From Apteryx mantelli (Eukaryota > Chordata > Aves > Apterygiformes > Apterygidae): a stretch of 64,000 nt of DNA. This document shows, piece by piece, positions 46,087 through 62,100 of this stretch. Within the stretch, counting starts at the first letter, position 1; the number at the start of each line of letters is the position of its first letter. A program made the position numbers and the translations under genes. The DNA is taken from positions 885,501 to 949,500 of the forward strand of contig NC_089981.1 of the NCBI RefSeq assembly GCF_036417845.1, in the 5' to 3' direction. The notes beneath the pieces were generated by a model. That model searched no databases. It was not told the origin of the DNA and saw only the letters and a program-made list of their open reading frames with translations.

Positions 46087-49000
46087 ATGGCAGCCCGGCA
46101 TCCCGCGCTGGGGCTGCTGCTCGCCGTGGGGACATGGGGTGAGTACCCTGCGCGGGGACATCCTTTCGGGGGCCGGTGGGTCGTGCCAGGGTCCCGCGGG
46201 CGCAGGCAGCGCTCGGGCTCAACGCCGCGGCGAGGAAGGTCCAGCTCTGGCACCGCGGGCTGCGCTAGATCCAAGCCCAAGTGCTTTTTTTTTTTTCCAG
46301 GGAAACAGGCTGGGGTCGGGGACACCGTGCACCCACCCCCCCAAGCAAGAGTGGTTTGGGATGGCTTTTGGAAGAAGGGCTAGGGCAGGGAGAAAGGGGC
46401 TTTGAACCCAAAAAAACCAGGATGAAAGCGTGGGGCTGCTGCAGCCCGGGAGCGAAGCAAGTGCGAACCCGGGGGGGGGGGGGGGGGCCATGCCGCAGCC
46501 GGGGCCACGTGGGTGCCGGCCCCCCAAAACCCCAGGGGGCCTCCCGGTCCCCAGGACGGGCACCACCGCCGCCGCCCCCAGCGCTACGTTACCACCTGGA
46601 TGCTCGGGGGCGTTCAGCTCTCCGGCTGCAGGCATGGCTCCGCGGGAGCTCGTGCGTTAACGTCTCCTTCCCGAGCGAGCGTCGGGCCCGGCAGCGCAGC
46701 GCGCCCGGCGAAGGGTATCTGCGGGCGCTCGCTCCTGCCCGGCGTGCACCGGAGGCCGGGTCCTCGTGGCGCTCGGTGCCGCAGCGATGCCAGCCGACAG
46801 GTCCACCATGCAGTTGGCCTGGCAGGAAGCAGTACGGCCAAGCCACATGAGGTCGTTCATATATATATATTTTTTTAATTAAAGCCGTGAGGAGGAGGAG
46901 GAGGTGAGAGCAGATTCCCCAAGAAAGCCAGAAAAATGCTCTTTTATGACTGAGGAAAATGGCGCTGGGAGGGAAGAGGGCGGATGCATGATGCAGAAAC
47001 CCCAGTATGTTAAACCAAGCTAGAGACCAGGGGTCCGGGCTGACGGCAGCAGCAAAGATGCCGATTTTCCCCCTCCCGTGAGCTATGTGGCACCCAAGCA
47101 CCACGCAGAGCGCCAAGGAGATTCCGCGGGAATCGGTAAACCTTGGGCAGAAATAGCCCGTGACAGCCTGGAGACACCGGTGCCCCCAACCCCTGGAGAC
47201 ACGGCGGGGCTCCGCGCGCCGGCTCTGGCCGCGGCCGCCGAGCACGGCGGCTCCCAGGGCAGGTTTTGGGCCGTGGGGAGCCTGTGCGGGTGCGCTGGGG
47301 TTTCTGGACCACCCTCCTCAGCGTGTGTCGCTCACCGAGAGCTTGGCGCTGGGGCTCTGCGGTCCATCATCTCAGCAAGGATCCAGCCAGCGAGCAGGCT
47401 CTCGGAGGGCTTTAAGGCTATGATGTGCTTAATACGAGCAGGACCCCAAATCCCTTTGGGCAAGTGCTACCGGGGAGGGGGGGGGGTGTCACGCCGTCAA
47501 AAGGCTCAGGGCACACTGCATGGTCCGGGGGGTTTCTTCGCATCCGTGTCTCCCTTTGCACGGGATGCTTCCCGCGACGGAGGTGCCATCAGCCCGCGCG
47601 GCCCCGTCGCGGCCGGGGGGGGGGGGGGCAGGAACGCAACTCACGTCTCTCTCCTTTGCAGCCCTCTCCAGCTGCGGAGAAGCCGCTCCGAGCCCCAAAG
47701 GTAAGTGTCGACATTGGGCCACCCCCCCCCCCACACCGGGTGCCCAGAGCCCACGTGTGGGTCCCGTGGACGTGGGCTCGCCAGCACGGCCTGTGCTCAC
47801 GCCCGCACCTCTCCGTGCATTTTCCTTCCCTGCCCCATTTCACGAGCAGCCCTTGCTGCCATTTCAGAGCACGCCGGTGCCCAGGAGCCGGGCGCATCTC
47901 CTTGCAGCGGGATGACAGGCAGCCCAGGGCTTCCCAAAGGCCGGTCCTGCCGGCTGCAGCGGTGCCGCCCGGTTCCCGCGTGCCGGCGGGCACCCGGGCA
48001 CCGCCGCACGGTGGGAAACACGCCGATAGATAGCAGCTCGCGGGGAGAGGAGGAAAGCCCCTAACAACGAACGCCTGTGCTTTCCCCGCAGAGCTGGCCT
48101 TGCGGCTCGCTGGCGCGGGCTGCCGATGCTCCGGGGCGCTGGAGGTGAAGCTGCAGGGCCAGTGGAGAAGAGTGACCCAGGACACGGTGCGCACGGCCAC
48201 CGCCGCCGCCGTCTGCAAGCATCTGGGCTGCGGGCCCCCCGCTCCTGAGGACCTCCAGGTCACCTTCTCCCGCGGGAAGGAGGCGTGCATGAGGCTGCTG
48301 GGGTGCAGGGAGACAGCTCCGCTGGCGGAGTGCAGCTGGATACCGACCAACTGCACGGACCGCGCCACGCTGACCTGCAGCGGTGAGCCCGGCTGCCTGC
48401 CCCCCCCTCCCGGCCGCCCCCGCGACCCCCGTGGCCCGCCTGGCCCCACCTGGTGCTCCCCTTGTCATTTCAGAGCCGGCCAAAACCACCAGCGAGCCCA
48501 CGCCGGCGCCCGAGACCACCACGCCGGAGCCTGCCGGTAAGAGCCCGTCCCCGCCTGCCTGCGCCGCCGGCTGCTCCGGCCACGGCACGGCGAAACGGCG
48601 TCCGCCAGCCGCGGCGTGGCGACGGGCGCCGCTGCAAAACGGGGAGCAAACGAGCCGACGCGACCCCGCGAGACACGGGCGTCTCAGTGGGATCCCTGGG
48701 TCTCATTAACGCCGTTTGCAGCGTTAACGGCGCAATTAAGCCTCGCCCGTTTTAGCGCATGCAGCAGGATCGGGAGGCGGCCGCTGTGTCGGCACTGTCC
48801 CCTCGATGGGCATACGGGGCGGCGAGCGGCGGGTTGTCCCCTCTGCCCAGCGCGCCGAAGGGCAGGTCCGGACCGCGCGGGTGCTGGCAAGCGGGACGAT
48901 CGCCAGCTCCGCGATGGCACGAGGGGCCAGCGGCTCGCCGGCCCGGCGGCCGCGGCAAGCGGGGTGGCCGGGGTGCCGCACATCCGGCAGTGGACGCGGA

Positions 49001-51918
49001 CGGCGAGATGCCCCGGGGACGCGGCGCGTGCCGCAAGGAGAGTTGCGCTCGCAGGTGGAGAGGTCGCCTCTCCGATCAAGCGGGCGCATCGTAAGCGACG
49101 TCCCGGCCGGCTACGAGCCGCTCTCTCTCTCTCTCTCTCTGTGTGTGTCCCCTCGCCAGGGGCTGCCCGGCTGAGGCTGGTGGACGGGAACTTCAGCTGC
49201 TCGGGCTTCGTGGAGCTGTACCGGCAGGGGCTGTGGGGCGCCGTCGCGGCCGACGCCGGCGCCTGGCCCGAGCTGGCCCCCCGAATCTGCGAGGCGCTGC
49301 GCTGCGGCGGCCTCATCAGCGACCGCAGCACGGTGCCGGAGGCGGGGAGCCACTTACCGGTGCGGTGGGAGATGGAGAGGTCCTGCAAGAGGCGCTCGGT
49401 CCTGGACTGCTTCAACCGAACGAGCGACCGTCGGGGGAAAGCGCCTGCCTTCGTCGTCTGCTCCGGTGAGGCAGCCGCTCCTCCGCGCCGGGGGGGTTGC
49501 ACGTCCTCCCTCGGACCGGCTTGCTTGTCCCACGCGCGAGGAGAGGGCAGCAGTGCCCACGGCCGCCCCGCCGCGCTCGGGCACCCACCCGCTCCCACGC
49601 TTTTTCTTCCTCGTGCGAAGACAAAACAGGAAATCTCCGTATCACGTGCCCCGACGCCGCTCCATTCCTCTCTCCCGCAGGCTCCCAGCCCCGGGCCACG
49701 CGGAGGCTGGCGGGGGGCCTCACGCCCTGCGAGGGGCACATCGAGGTGTTCCACGGGGACCGGTGGCAGGCGCTGTGCGACGAGCCCGGGCAGCGGGCCG
49801 AGCGGGCCGAGCAGATGTGCCAGGAGCTGCGGTGCGGGAAGCTCTCCTCCAGCTCCGCGCTCAAGGAGCCGCCGGCGATGGGCATCGCCTGCGCCGCCCG
49901 CAACCTCCACCTCTGCCCCGCCGGCCGCGGAGGGCTCCGGACCTGCTCCCGCACCGGCGTCGTGTGTAAGCAACAGCGCGGCCGCGCCGGGTTGGCAGAG
50001 CCGGGATTTGCCCCTGCGGATGTCTGGGGGCAGGTGGAGGAGGTGACTCCGGGGCTGCAGGTAGCGGGTGGCACGAGGGGGCACGGCACAGCAACATCCT
50101 TGCCCGGACAGCCTCCGTTCCCCTCCGCGGTCCCAGCAGGGGCGACCGGGCTGCCGCGGCTCCCAGCACCGGTCTTTGCCGGGAGACGGCGATCCCAGCT
50201 CATGACGCCCATCCACCCTCTCCCCAGGCCAGGACTCCAAGCCGCCTGCTGCTGGCCTGGGAGCCGGCACCATCGTGAGCATCTTCCTGGCCCTGGTTCT
50301 CTTCGGCATCCTCCTGCTCCTCTGCGGGCCCCCCGCCTACAAGAGGCTGATGAAGAAAAGTAGGTGACGAGCTCTGAGCCGGAACTGCCGGTCCCGCGGC
50401 ACCTCTGCCTTGCATCTGCCCTGACGCCCGCAGAGATGCACGTGCTTTTCCCCGGCCAGCCTCTCGCGGCGGACCTCCGCAGCCGGGGCTGGGCGCTTCC
50501 CGCGGGACCAGCCCTGCCCCGGCGTTCGGTGGCACAAATCCCTTTTTCCCATCGTCTCCCTGCACCCGACCTGTGCGGCGCTGACGCAAAAAGCCTCTCG
50601 GATCGGGCAGCGCTGTGCATTTTGCACGCTGCGGGGAGGATTAAACGTGGCGCAGACACAAAAGAGCAGGTGGACCATGTTCCGCGAGCCGTGCCTGGCA
50701 TCCAAAGGGTCTCGCCACGTGGCAGAGGGATTACCGGGCACAGCAGATTATCTGGCATGGCATACGGGGCCCGCGGGCAGCAGCCGCGTGGGGGAAAGCA
50801 GCCAAAGGGAGATGCAGCCCGCTTCTGGCAGAGGGATCAGGCAGCTCCCCGGGGAGATCAGACAGGTCCTGTCTCACCACCCTCCCCTCCTTCCCCTTCC
50901 AGTCTCAAAGAAGAAGCAGCGTCAGTGGATCGGCCCCACGGGATTCAATCAAAACGGTGAGGAGCACCTGCGGGTGGGCAAGGGGCAAGGAGGGGAGGCG
51001 GGTGGCGGCGGTCCCTCCCTGCACCGCTCCCGATTCCCCGTGCCCATCAGCATCCTCCGAAAGCCGGCCCCCGCTCCCAGCCGCGGGACCCGGGTTTCGG
51101 GCTCGCTCAGAGGTCGCTCTCGCCAAGCTGCCGCCGGACCACAACACAGGCGGCGGGGCTGCGGTGCGAACGGCCTCCGCACGGATCCGCCGCTCCGGCT
51201 TCCTGCCGCCCGCTGCCGCTCTGACTCACCGGCGCCCCGGTGACTCAGCGGGGAGGGCTGAGCCCCGTGCGCGCCCCATCCCGCTCTTACTCAGCCCCTC
51301 CGCGCCGCCGGCTCGCCCGGAGGCCTCCGTGCCTGGGTGCGAGCAGAGACCGTGGCCGCGGGCCAGAGGACGGGAGGACTCTCAACCTTCTGCTGAAGCG
51401 GTTGGCACCGCGAGCCGCCTCCTTGGTCCTTAACGCTCGCTCCTTCCCGCCGTCCGTTCCAGTGTCGTTCCACCGCACCAGCACCGTCAACCTGAGGCCG
51501 CGGGCCGAGGGGCTGAGAGCACAGGGGGAGGACAACGACTACGCGCAGCCTCCCAAGAAGAACCCCTACCTGTCAGCTTATCCAGGTAAGGCGCAGCGAG
51601 GAGGACACAAGGGAACGGCTTCTCCGCGTGCCCTTCCCGCACGCGTCGGCGGGGAACGATCAGACTGGTGGCGCTGGAGGGAAAGCCACGTCATAGCGAG
51701 ATGCAGCCGCCGCTGTTGTCGACGCCAGGCGACAGGCTGCTCCGGGGCTGGAAGTCTGCTCCCCAGCCCTTCCACCTCTCCTTGCGGACCCCAGGGAGAT
51801 ATGGAGCACGCCACAGTTTATTCCCTTCACAGCTCTGGAAGGCGCATCCCGATCTTCCAACCCTCCAGACAATTCCTCCGATAGCGACTACGACTTGCAC
51901 TCTGCCAGGAGAGTGTGA
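46087..51918 (+). CDS. CD5: CD5 T-cell/B-cell surface glycoprotein (three-SRCR receptor), complete
   Basis: CD5 is an inhibitory co-receptor on T cells and some B cells. Exons: 46087-46138, 47662-47700, 48092-48382, 48474-48536, 49160-49465, 49681-49965, 50228-50359, 50903-50956, 51463-51585, 51833-51918. The total is 1,431 nt, 476 aa (human 495). Exon 1 is the signal peptide (MAARHPALGLLLAVGTW). Exon 3 is SRCR1. Exon 4 is a Pro/Thr hinge (TSEPTPAPETTTPEP), typical of CD5 and absent from CD6. Exons 5 and 6 are SRCR2 and SRCR3. Exon 7 is the membrane span (about residues 360-379). The tail keeps KKKQRQWIGPTGFNQN almost as in human, DNDYAQPP, LSAYP and the terminal SSDSDYDLHSARRV. All nine introns are phase 1. 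Tyrosines lie at about 434, 443, 447 and 468; the one at 443 is not in the human sequence as I recall it. Confidence 0.96.
49120..49148 (+). repeat. CD5: (CT)n(GT)n tract before CD5 exon 5
   Basis: A CT repeat followed by a GTGTGTG run sits directly before the CCCTCGCCAG acceptor of exon 5 (exon start 49160). It probably serves as part of the polypyrimidine tract. Length change here could alter exon 5 splicing; that is inference. Confidence 0.7.
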
Positions 51919-53175
51919 CTTCCCTGCGAGAGGTAAGACCCCCTCAGGTGCCCTTTTCTTCCTGGGCTGAGCCATCTTCTCCTCTCCTGTTATCTCCTCG
52001 CCCAAAGCTATCACAGGACATTCGTGTGCACGACAGCTAAATCGAGCACCTGCTGGATTAGCCTGCCTGCGGCTTCTTAGACTCTGGCAAACATCAGTCT
52101 TGTTTTCTACATCGCTCATTTGCTTGCCCTGCAGACAGAGGTGGGATTCAGCGTACGGGGGGAAAAAAAATGAACAAAACTGACAAAAGAGAAGACAAAC
52201 ACCTGAGAATTCTGCACTGATCATCTTGGAAGAAAGCCTTTCTGTGTCCCGTCCCGTCCCCCGGAGATGTAACGGCTCTCGTCCCACTTGCAGGGAGGGA
52301 GACTGGGGAATACCTTTGCCAGCTGGAGATCTCCCCAGCCTGATTTCCAGCTGTGGAGCGTTCTCAGAGCCCCCGCTAAAGTCAGAGCCAAACCTGCCGG
52401 CGCACCTCGCGGCTGAACCTCAAACCCGAGCGCTTCACTCTGGGCTGCCCAAATTCGAGGCGCTGAAGATCAGTATCTGCTTGCGACAAGCACTGATCAC
52501 AAATCTCTCAGCTCTGGCCTAGTCTAGCTTGGCTTTGGCGCTCTGCTATCACCCTGGTATCTGAGCACCTTTCCGAGAAAGCTTCATCTCACTCACCCTC
52601 TTGTTTCTAGGCCTCCCACCTGGGAGAGTACAAGGTGGGATTTTTTTAAGCTATTCATATGAGTCTTAAAGGCACACGGGTAGCAGCAGGCCCTGCGTCT
52701 GCACAGAGAGAACAGAGCCACAACGTTCACAGCAGTTTGGAAGGGGGTTGCCTGCTTCTCCGTCCCTCTAAACTAGGATAACCGCACTCCTCACCCCAGC
52801 GGGGCCAGACTGAAAGCGAAATCTGCTGCTGTCTACAAAGCTCTCAGATACCATGGGGATGAACGTCATGAAAAAGACTGCCATATCCTTGACTTTCGAG
52901 TTACTTAGCAAGCTGTGAAGATGCAAGCTTGGCTGCGTTTGCCACTCGCTAGAAGCCTAGACGTTTGAAGGAGAGTGGCTAGCTTGGGATCCTGCCTGTG
53001 CACGTGTGAGTGGGGCTTGAGCGAACGCATACGGGAGAGCGTGAGGTTTGTGCAGACGCATAAAACAAAGCACAGACACAGGAAGAGCATGGGAAGGATA
53101 AAAATACTGAAAACAAACCTGATATATTTAATAAGCAATAACTGTCGTAATAAAATCGGTTTTCTAGTAATTACG
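51919..53175 (+). other. CD5: CD5 3' UTR with AATAAA at 53149-53154
   Basis: No closer AATAAA or ATTAAA is visible after the CD5 stop. The hexamer at 53149-53154 would end a 3' UTR of about 1.25 kb, 250 bases short of the end of convergent VPS37C. A cryptic earlier site cannot be excluded. Confidence 0.5.
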
Positions 53176-53399
53176 TCTTGTTCTCTTCCTTCCCACACTA
53201 CAAATGCTGTTCCTTAAGAGCACCAACTTCCCAACTAGCAAGGGAAAATGGAGAACAGAAATGACAGCACAGGGGATGCATGAGAAACAGTGCTAGAGGA
53301 GGGAAGAGACCAGCTGATGGAGAAAAGCCCTGACCAAGCAGGCCCCTTCGGAAAGACGAAAACAAGAGAGCAAGCAAGATGGCTCAGAAAGAAGATGGT

Positions 53400-54979
53400 C
53401 CTGCAAGAGGGTGAAAGATTTTATTGACAACATCAAGAGAAAGTTGGTGTAAGGACACCAAAAGGGCATTAAAAAAAAAAATCAATAGAAAATATCAACT
53501 GGATGCCACGTCATTTCCCAAAACAATCACTGCCATGACCCTGCACGCAATTTATCAAGTTTTATTATTGTAATTAACCACAGATATGGAATTGTTTCCA
53601 TCAAATCCCAAAGGCATTCATCTTCATCTAGTCCATTAGTAATCTTTCCTTATAAATAACTTAGGGGGATACAAGCAGAATTCGGAGAATAAAGTGCTGA
53701 GCAAAGCTAATCCCATTTCCATTAAAAACTTGTCATTCACTCTGCTATCTAGTGTTTCCTGAGGAGCGAAGGGAGACGTGAGGAACGTTGGAGCCCTTAA
53801 CATCCAGAATAACCCCCCTTTCCCCCAGGGCACCAGAGGAGAGAGGCAGAGAAAGCGGCAGGCCGTTGAGGCCCTGTGTTTCACAGAACTCTACCGGAGG
53901 TCAGCTGTGAAGAGCCAGATGGCAGGTACCGATCCGATCCTCACTCTTCCCCAGCTTCCCATGACCCGAGACACATGCCTCCTTACCCCCAAAGCAACAC
54001 CAGCTCCCAAGACATCACGTCGGTGCAGTTTACTTCACAAACCCACATAATACCCAGGTGTTGAGCTCCAGGGAGTTAACAGAGCCTTGGTGCCTCGGTG
54101 AGATAGTGCACAACCAGCACAGGCAGGGAACAGCTCCTGCGCTGGACAAGAGGGAGTGGTAAAGAGGCTCACTGGCAAGCTGGGAATACCTGAACTCAGC
54201 GGAGTCGGGAGCCACCTCTGCTTCGGACTAGACTGGTACTCATGGGGCAGACGGAGGCAGCGATGAGGAAAGTCTGACCTCCCAGTCGGCTGGGAATGGC
54301 TCGAGTAGAGCTGGTCTGGAAGTTATTTTGCACCAGCATAAAAAAGCCAGACATATCTCAAGGCCTGGCCCATCCCAACAGGCTAGCTAGCTGCTTCTCC
54401 CTGCCAAGACAAATTACAAATCGATTGCCAGTCTGGTTGGCTGTTTCTCATTTCCAGGAAGGCCCCAGGGAAGCAATGAGCATTTAGTATTAGAAATACC
54501 GTCAGAAGATTCCCACTGCATCTTTTGAACACCTGTGAAAAGGCTTAGAATTATTATACTGCATATGTTAGAGAGAGAGAGAAAACCACACGCATACAAA
54601 GAAGAGTCTCTCGCTCACCCATGCGCACACACACAGAGGAGTCAGGTTCTCAGCTGATGCGATCAGTGCACGTCATTCCCATGTATCTCAGTTGAGAATC
54701 TAGATGACTGCTTGTATTTTATCTCAGAGCCTAGACTACCTGATCTGTAAGTGGCCACTTCAGCCGACAAGCAGTCATCACGACCATCCTAAAAAGATGC
54801 AGCCCAGGGAGACAGCATCAGCCTCACCGACCCCTGGTGCCTCTGCTGTCTGCCTCACGTCAGAGCCATGCCTCTTTTCCTATATAATGCTAACACATGG
54901 ACGGGCCTAAGAGCAATGCTCTCAATTCCTTCTTCTTCCTCCGTCCACGAAGAGGAGGGAGCAGCCCAGGAGTCCTGAT
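53400..54979 (-). other. VPS37C: VPS37C 3' UTR with two candidate poly(A) signals
   Basis: TTTATT at 53561-53566 and 53420-53425 reads AATAAA on the coding strand. The 3' UTR is therefore about 1.4-1.56 kb. No protein-like frame is seen in it. Confidence 0.55.
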
Positions 54980-58711
<3,732 letters not shown>

Positions 58712-58930
58712 CTCCGAGAGCCGGGCACCCCTCCCTTCGCCACACGCTTCCGCGTTCCGGTCCGGGAGCGGAAGTGGGTGGCACCACCGTGCCCGGGCGG
58801 AGGGGGGGGGGCGGGAGGTAGTGGCGCTCACCCTCCCCGCCCCCCCTCCCTCCCCCGCTTAGGAGGACCAGGATGGTGCATCCCGCCCGCCGGCGGGGAG
58901 CGCGCCGCGCGCCGCCGCCATTTTGTGCGG
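58712..58930 (-). promoter_or_regulatory. VPS37C: VPS37C promoter, candidate first exon and YY1-type site
   Basis: The CpG island spans about 58.15-59.15 kb. A donor GGAG|GTGAGTCCC on the minus strand fixes a candidate exon 1 ending at 58712. GCCGCCATTTTG at 58914-58925 is a textbook YY1/initiator-proximal element. The exact start is unknown, and the motif could equally serve a divergent plus-strand transcript. Confidence 0.5.
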
Positions 58931-59169
58931 GCTGGGAGCGCGGCTGATGGCGGCGGCGGCGGCGTCGTGTCCTGCCGCCGCTTTCGCGCTCCCCTCGGCT
59001 GGCTGCGGGCCAGGGGAGGCCCCCCTCATGGCTCAGGGAGTGGCTTCGGGAGCGCTTGGTGTCCCCGTCCGGGCTGCGCCCCGCCGGGCCCCCTGCTCCA
59101 GGCCCCGGCTTGAGGCAGGGCCTCGTCCCGTCCCCGTTCCCCCAGCTGCTCTCCTTAAAATTGCCTGAC

Positions 59170-62100
59170 TCTGCGCTCAGGACCTCCCTTTCGCCCCTGT
59201 CATGACTGCTGTGCATGACAGCCGATTCATAAAAACGGGCTGCTTCGAAATGTAAGCAGTGCATCACAGTTAACACCGCTGAGAATGCCTGAGCGCAGCC
59301 AGTGCTAGTGCCTGACTCCACAGCGAGCTGGAGCACTGCACGCAACGGTTTTGTCGGCTCCATGTGTCAGCCCAGAAACGCGGCTGTGGTAAAGCGCGGG
59401 GTTCTTTTGCTCGTGTCTAACAGCACATGCACGTGCTGACCTGGATGTGAGGGGGCGTCGGATTTTGGACTGGTAGCAGCAGCGCTGTGACTCTCCTGTG
59501 CATCGATTCACAGAAGTCTCCACATCAGCTCCACTCTGTGTATCAGCTGTTGTTACTGACTTTTTTTTTTTTTAACCTGTCTTAAGCTCATTAGGAAAGG
59601 AGAAAGACTGCAGAGACAAAGATCAATCTTTGCAACAGAGTTAAAAGCAGGGCTTTTAACATATCTTAGGTTGTGTACAGCGCAGCCAACTGGTTCGGAT
59701 TCAGGAGTAGCAGGTTTAAGCTGCTGCGGGGTTTATGGTTAGAACTGAAGCAGTGCAGACCAATCCTGTCTTGTCACCATCTCACCAAAGCCTCTCAGCC
59801 AGGATCTTCCGTGTAGCCAGCCTCCTTTGCAGTTTGTATTCTAGAAAGGAGGTCTAAGAGCAAGGCGATCCACTCTGAAGCTACATTATCCTCTGCAGGT
59901 CCTCTTGCTCTGAATAGCTGCTGGTGTCCCAAGCATTCAAATGCTTGTCATTTCAAGTAACCTGGAATTCTCTCGCTATATTCCTGATAAGTCCAGCCCT
60001 ATGAGAAGTGAAAATTAAAATAAAACTTCCTTCCCAGGTAAAGGGATGGAGCCAAGATGAGCATGGAGAGGTAACAGGGAGTAAAGGTAGAGCAGAACCG
60101 GAGATAGGGGATAAAGGTTGATGGAAGTGCAACAAAAAGAGAGGACAGAGCAGCAGAGGTGTGATAACGAATATAGACTGTTTAGCTATGGCCTGAAATA
60201 TCAGTGTGGATGCAGTACCTACAGACCCCTGCAATGTGTCAAAAAATTGTATAACAACAACAACAACTTTATTTCAGGTGACGTAGCTGGAACCAAGAAA
60301 TAAAATTAAATCTCTTGAATACCTGTGTTAGGTCTTCCTTGCATGAAATACAGGAAAATTCTTTGGCAGTGTGAAACAAAGCTGTGATCCGGAGTCCGGA
60401 TCCTCTATTGTCCTCCGGTTTTCTGCTTGCTCATACTTCCATATTCTTGTGTAAGCAAGCAGTGCTAACAGCAGTCTTAGGATGGGGATGACCTCCATGT
60501 TGCAAGGTGAGGCAGGCTCAGGAGCACTGAGGAATGTGAAGGAGACTGCAAAGTGTTGGTCAAGGTCATACAAAAGTACTGGGATCCCGGCACACGTCTC
60601 CTAGGAAAGGCACCTCTCTTCTCTACAGGAAACAAGCACCATGTGAGAACCCTTGACTGTTGTATAGTATGAGTCATATGAACGCAGACTGGTACCATAT
60701 GGTCTAATCAAAGACTGATTTGTTTGTAGCACTGCTGATAACCAGGTCAGAATAATGTTACTGCAAGGAATGGACTTGACTTTCCAAAGAGAGATGGATA
60801 TTTTCAAGGCTTATTTGAGAAGCAGACTCTATGAACATGGAAAGACTGAAGCACGTTTCATTAAGAATTTACATCAAAGGATTGAGCAGAAGGATATACA
60901 AAGTTGTGTTCAAATTTGTTCTTCACAGTGAAGGAAGAAGCATCTAGAATGGAAAAGTATCCCATGCAAATGATCAAGTGTTACTCCAGCAATCAAAAAT
61001 TTGAAAAATTGGTATTTTCTGGTTCACATGGAAGGGTACATCCATTTATCTGTTTATTAGCACCATTAATTTGTAAAAGAGACCTATAGTTTTGACTGAT
61101 GATTATGATACATCACACAGTTACTTTATCAGAATTATGACATGAAAGACCCCGAGGCAGAAAGGCCAATATCCAGTAAGCATCTTGAGCCAGAGTGACT
61201 GAAACAGCCAAGTGGCAAGAATGGCAATTATTCTTGCTGCAAGCAAGAGTGGGCGTGAGAATACAAACTGAAGGAGGCTAAAATCCCCTGTAAGGAACAG
61301 AGGCACCTAAACTCAAAACCGAGACTACTGATTGCCTGTCTTGAGATACGCTGAGAACATTGAAAAGAAGCAAAGTGTAACCAATTGCCAGGAACAAGCA
61401 CCTGCAAACACAAGGTTTACATGGGCAGCTGGGCAAGGCCAGGGCAAAAAACAGATGGAATGAGAACAAGGATGCAGTGCGAAGATCTCTGAGGTTCAGC
61501 AACTGTTCTCAGCTTTGGGGTATATTTAATAGCTGAGCTTTTAAATTACATTAAGTACCAAATTAGAGGGTTTAAATCAGCTGTGCTCTTCTGACTCAAC
61601 AGAGCCCTTGTAGCCCAGGACAAAGCATGTGAGAGATTGGAGTAAAACATTTTCAGGAAGGAGTATCCAGCCACAGATCAGTCAGGTCAGGTTTAAGTCT
61701 TGCTACCCTTAGAAAATGAAACTCGAATCAAAAAAGTGTTTTGGGATAAAATGGAAACAGTACAAAAAGACCCTCTCGCGTAAAGGAGTCCAACTTGGCA
61801 ATCCTGATCCTTATTCAGATTTCCCAGTTTGTTTATTGACTAGCCAAATTCATTTGCAGTATTGGTTGACTATCCCTTCTGAGCCCAGTAGTTAAATGAA
61901 ATTTGTGGCATTTCTCAGTAGAAGAAAAAAATTCTGAAAGCGGTGGATTTTTAAAATGTGATTCTGTATATTATTTCCAGCCCCAAGTTCGCTCTCTCAC
62001 CTAACTACTGTTACTACTACTGACCTAACTACTAGCCTACTGCTGAAGATAGAAACAAAGCCCTCTTTCCTGGTGGCCCTTTTTGGCATGACTGCAGTTA

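Noticed and set aside
58923-59168. Small plus-strand frame starting with poly-alanine next to the VPS37C promoter
   Set aside because: Poly-Ala from GGC repeats at a CpG island is expected by chance, and no homologue is recognised. It is mentioned as a finding only because of the YY1-type site.
60118-60303. Frame ending near an AATAAA at about 60298
   Set aside because: It is short, has no homology, ends in an AAC simple repeat and has no upstream exon. The hexamer is expected by chance in AT-rich DNA.
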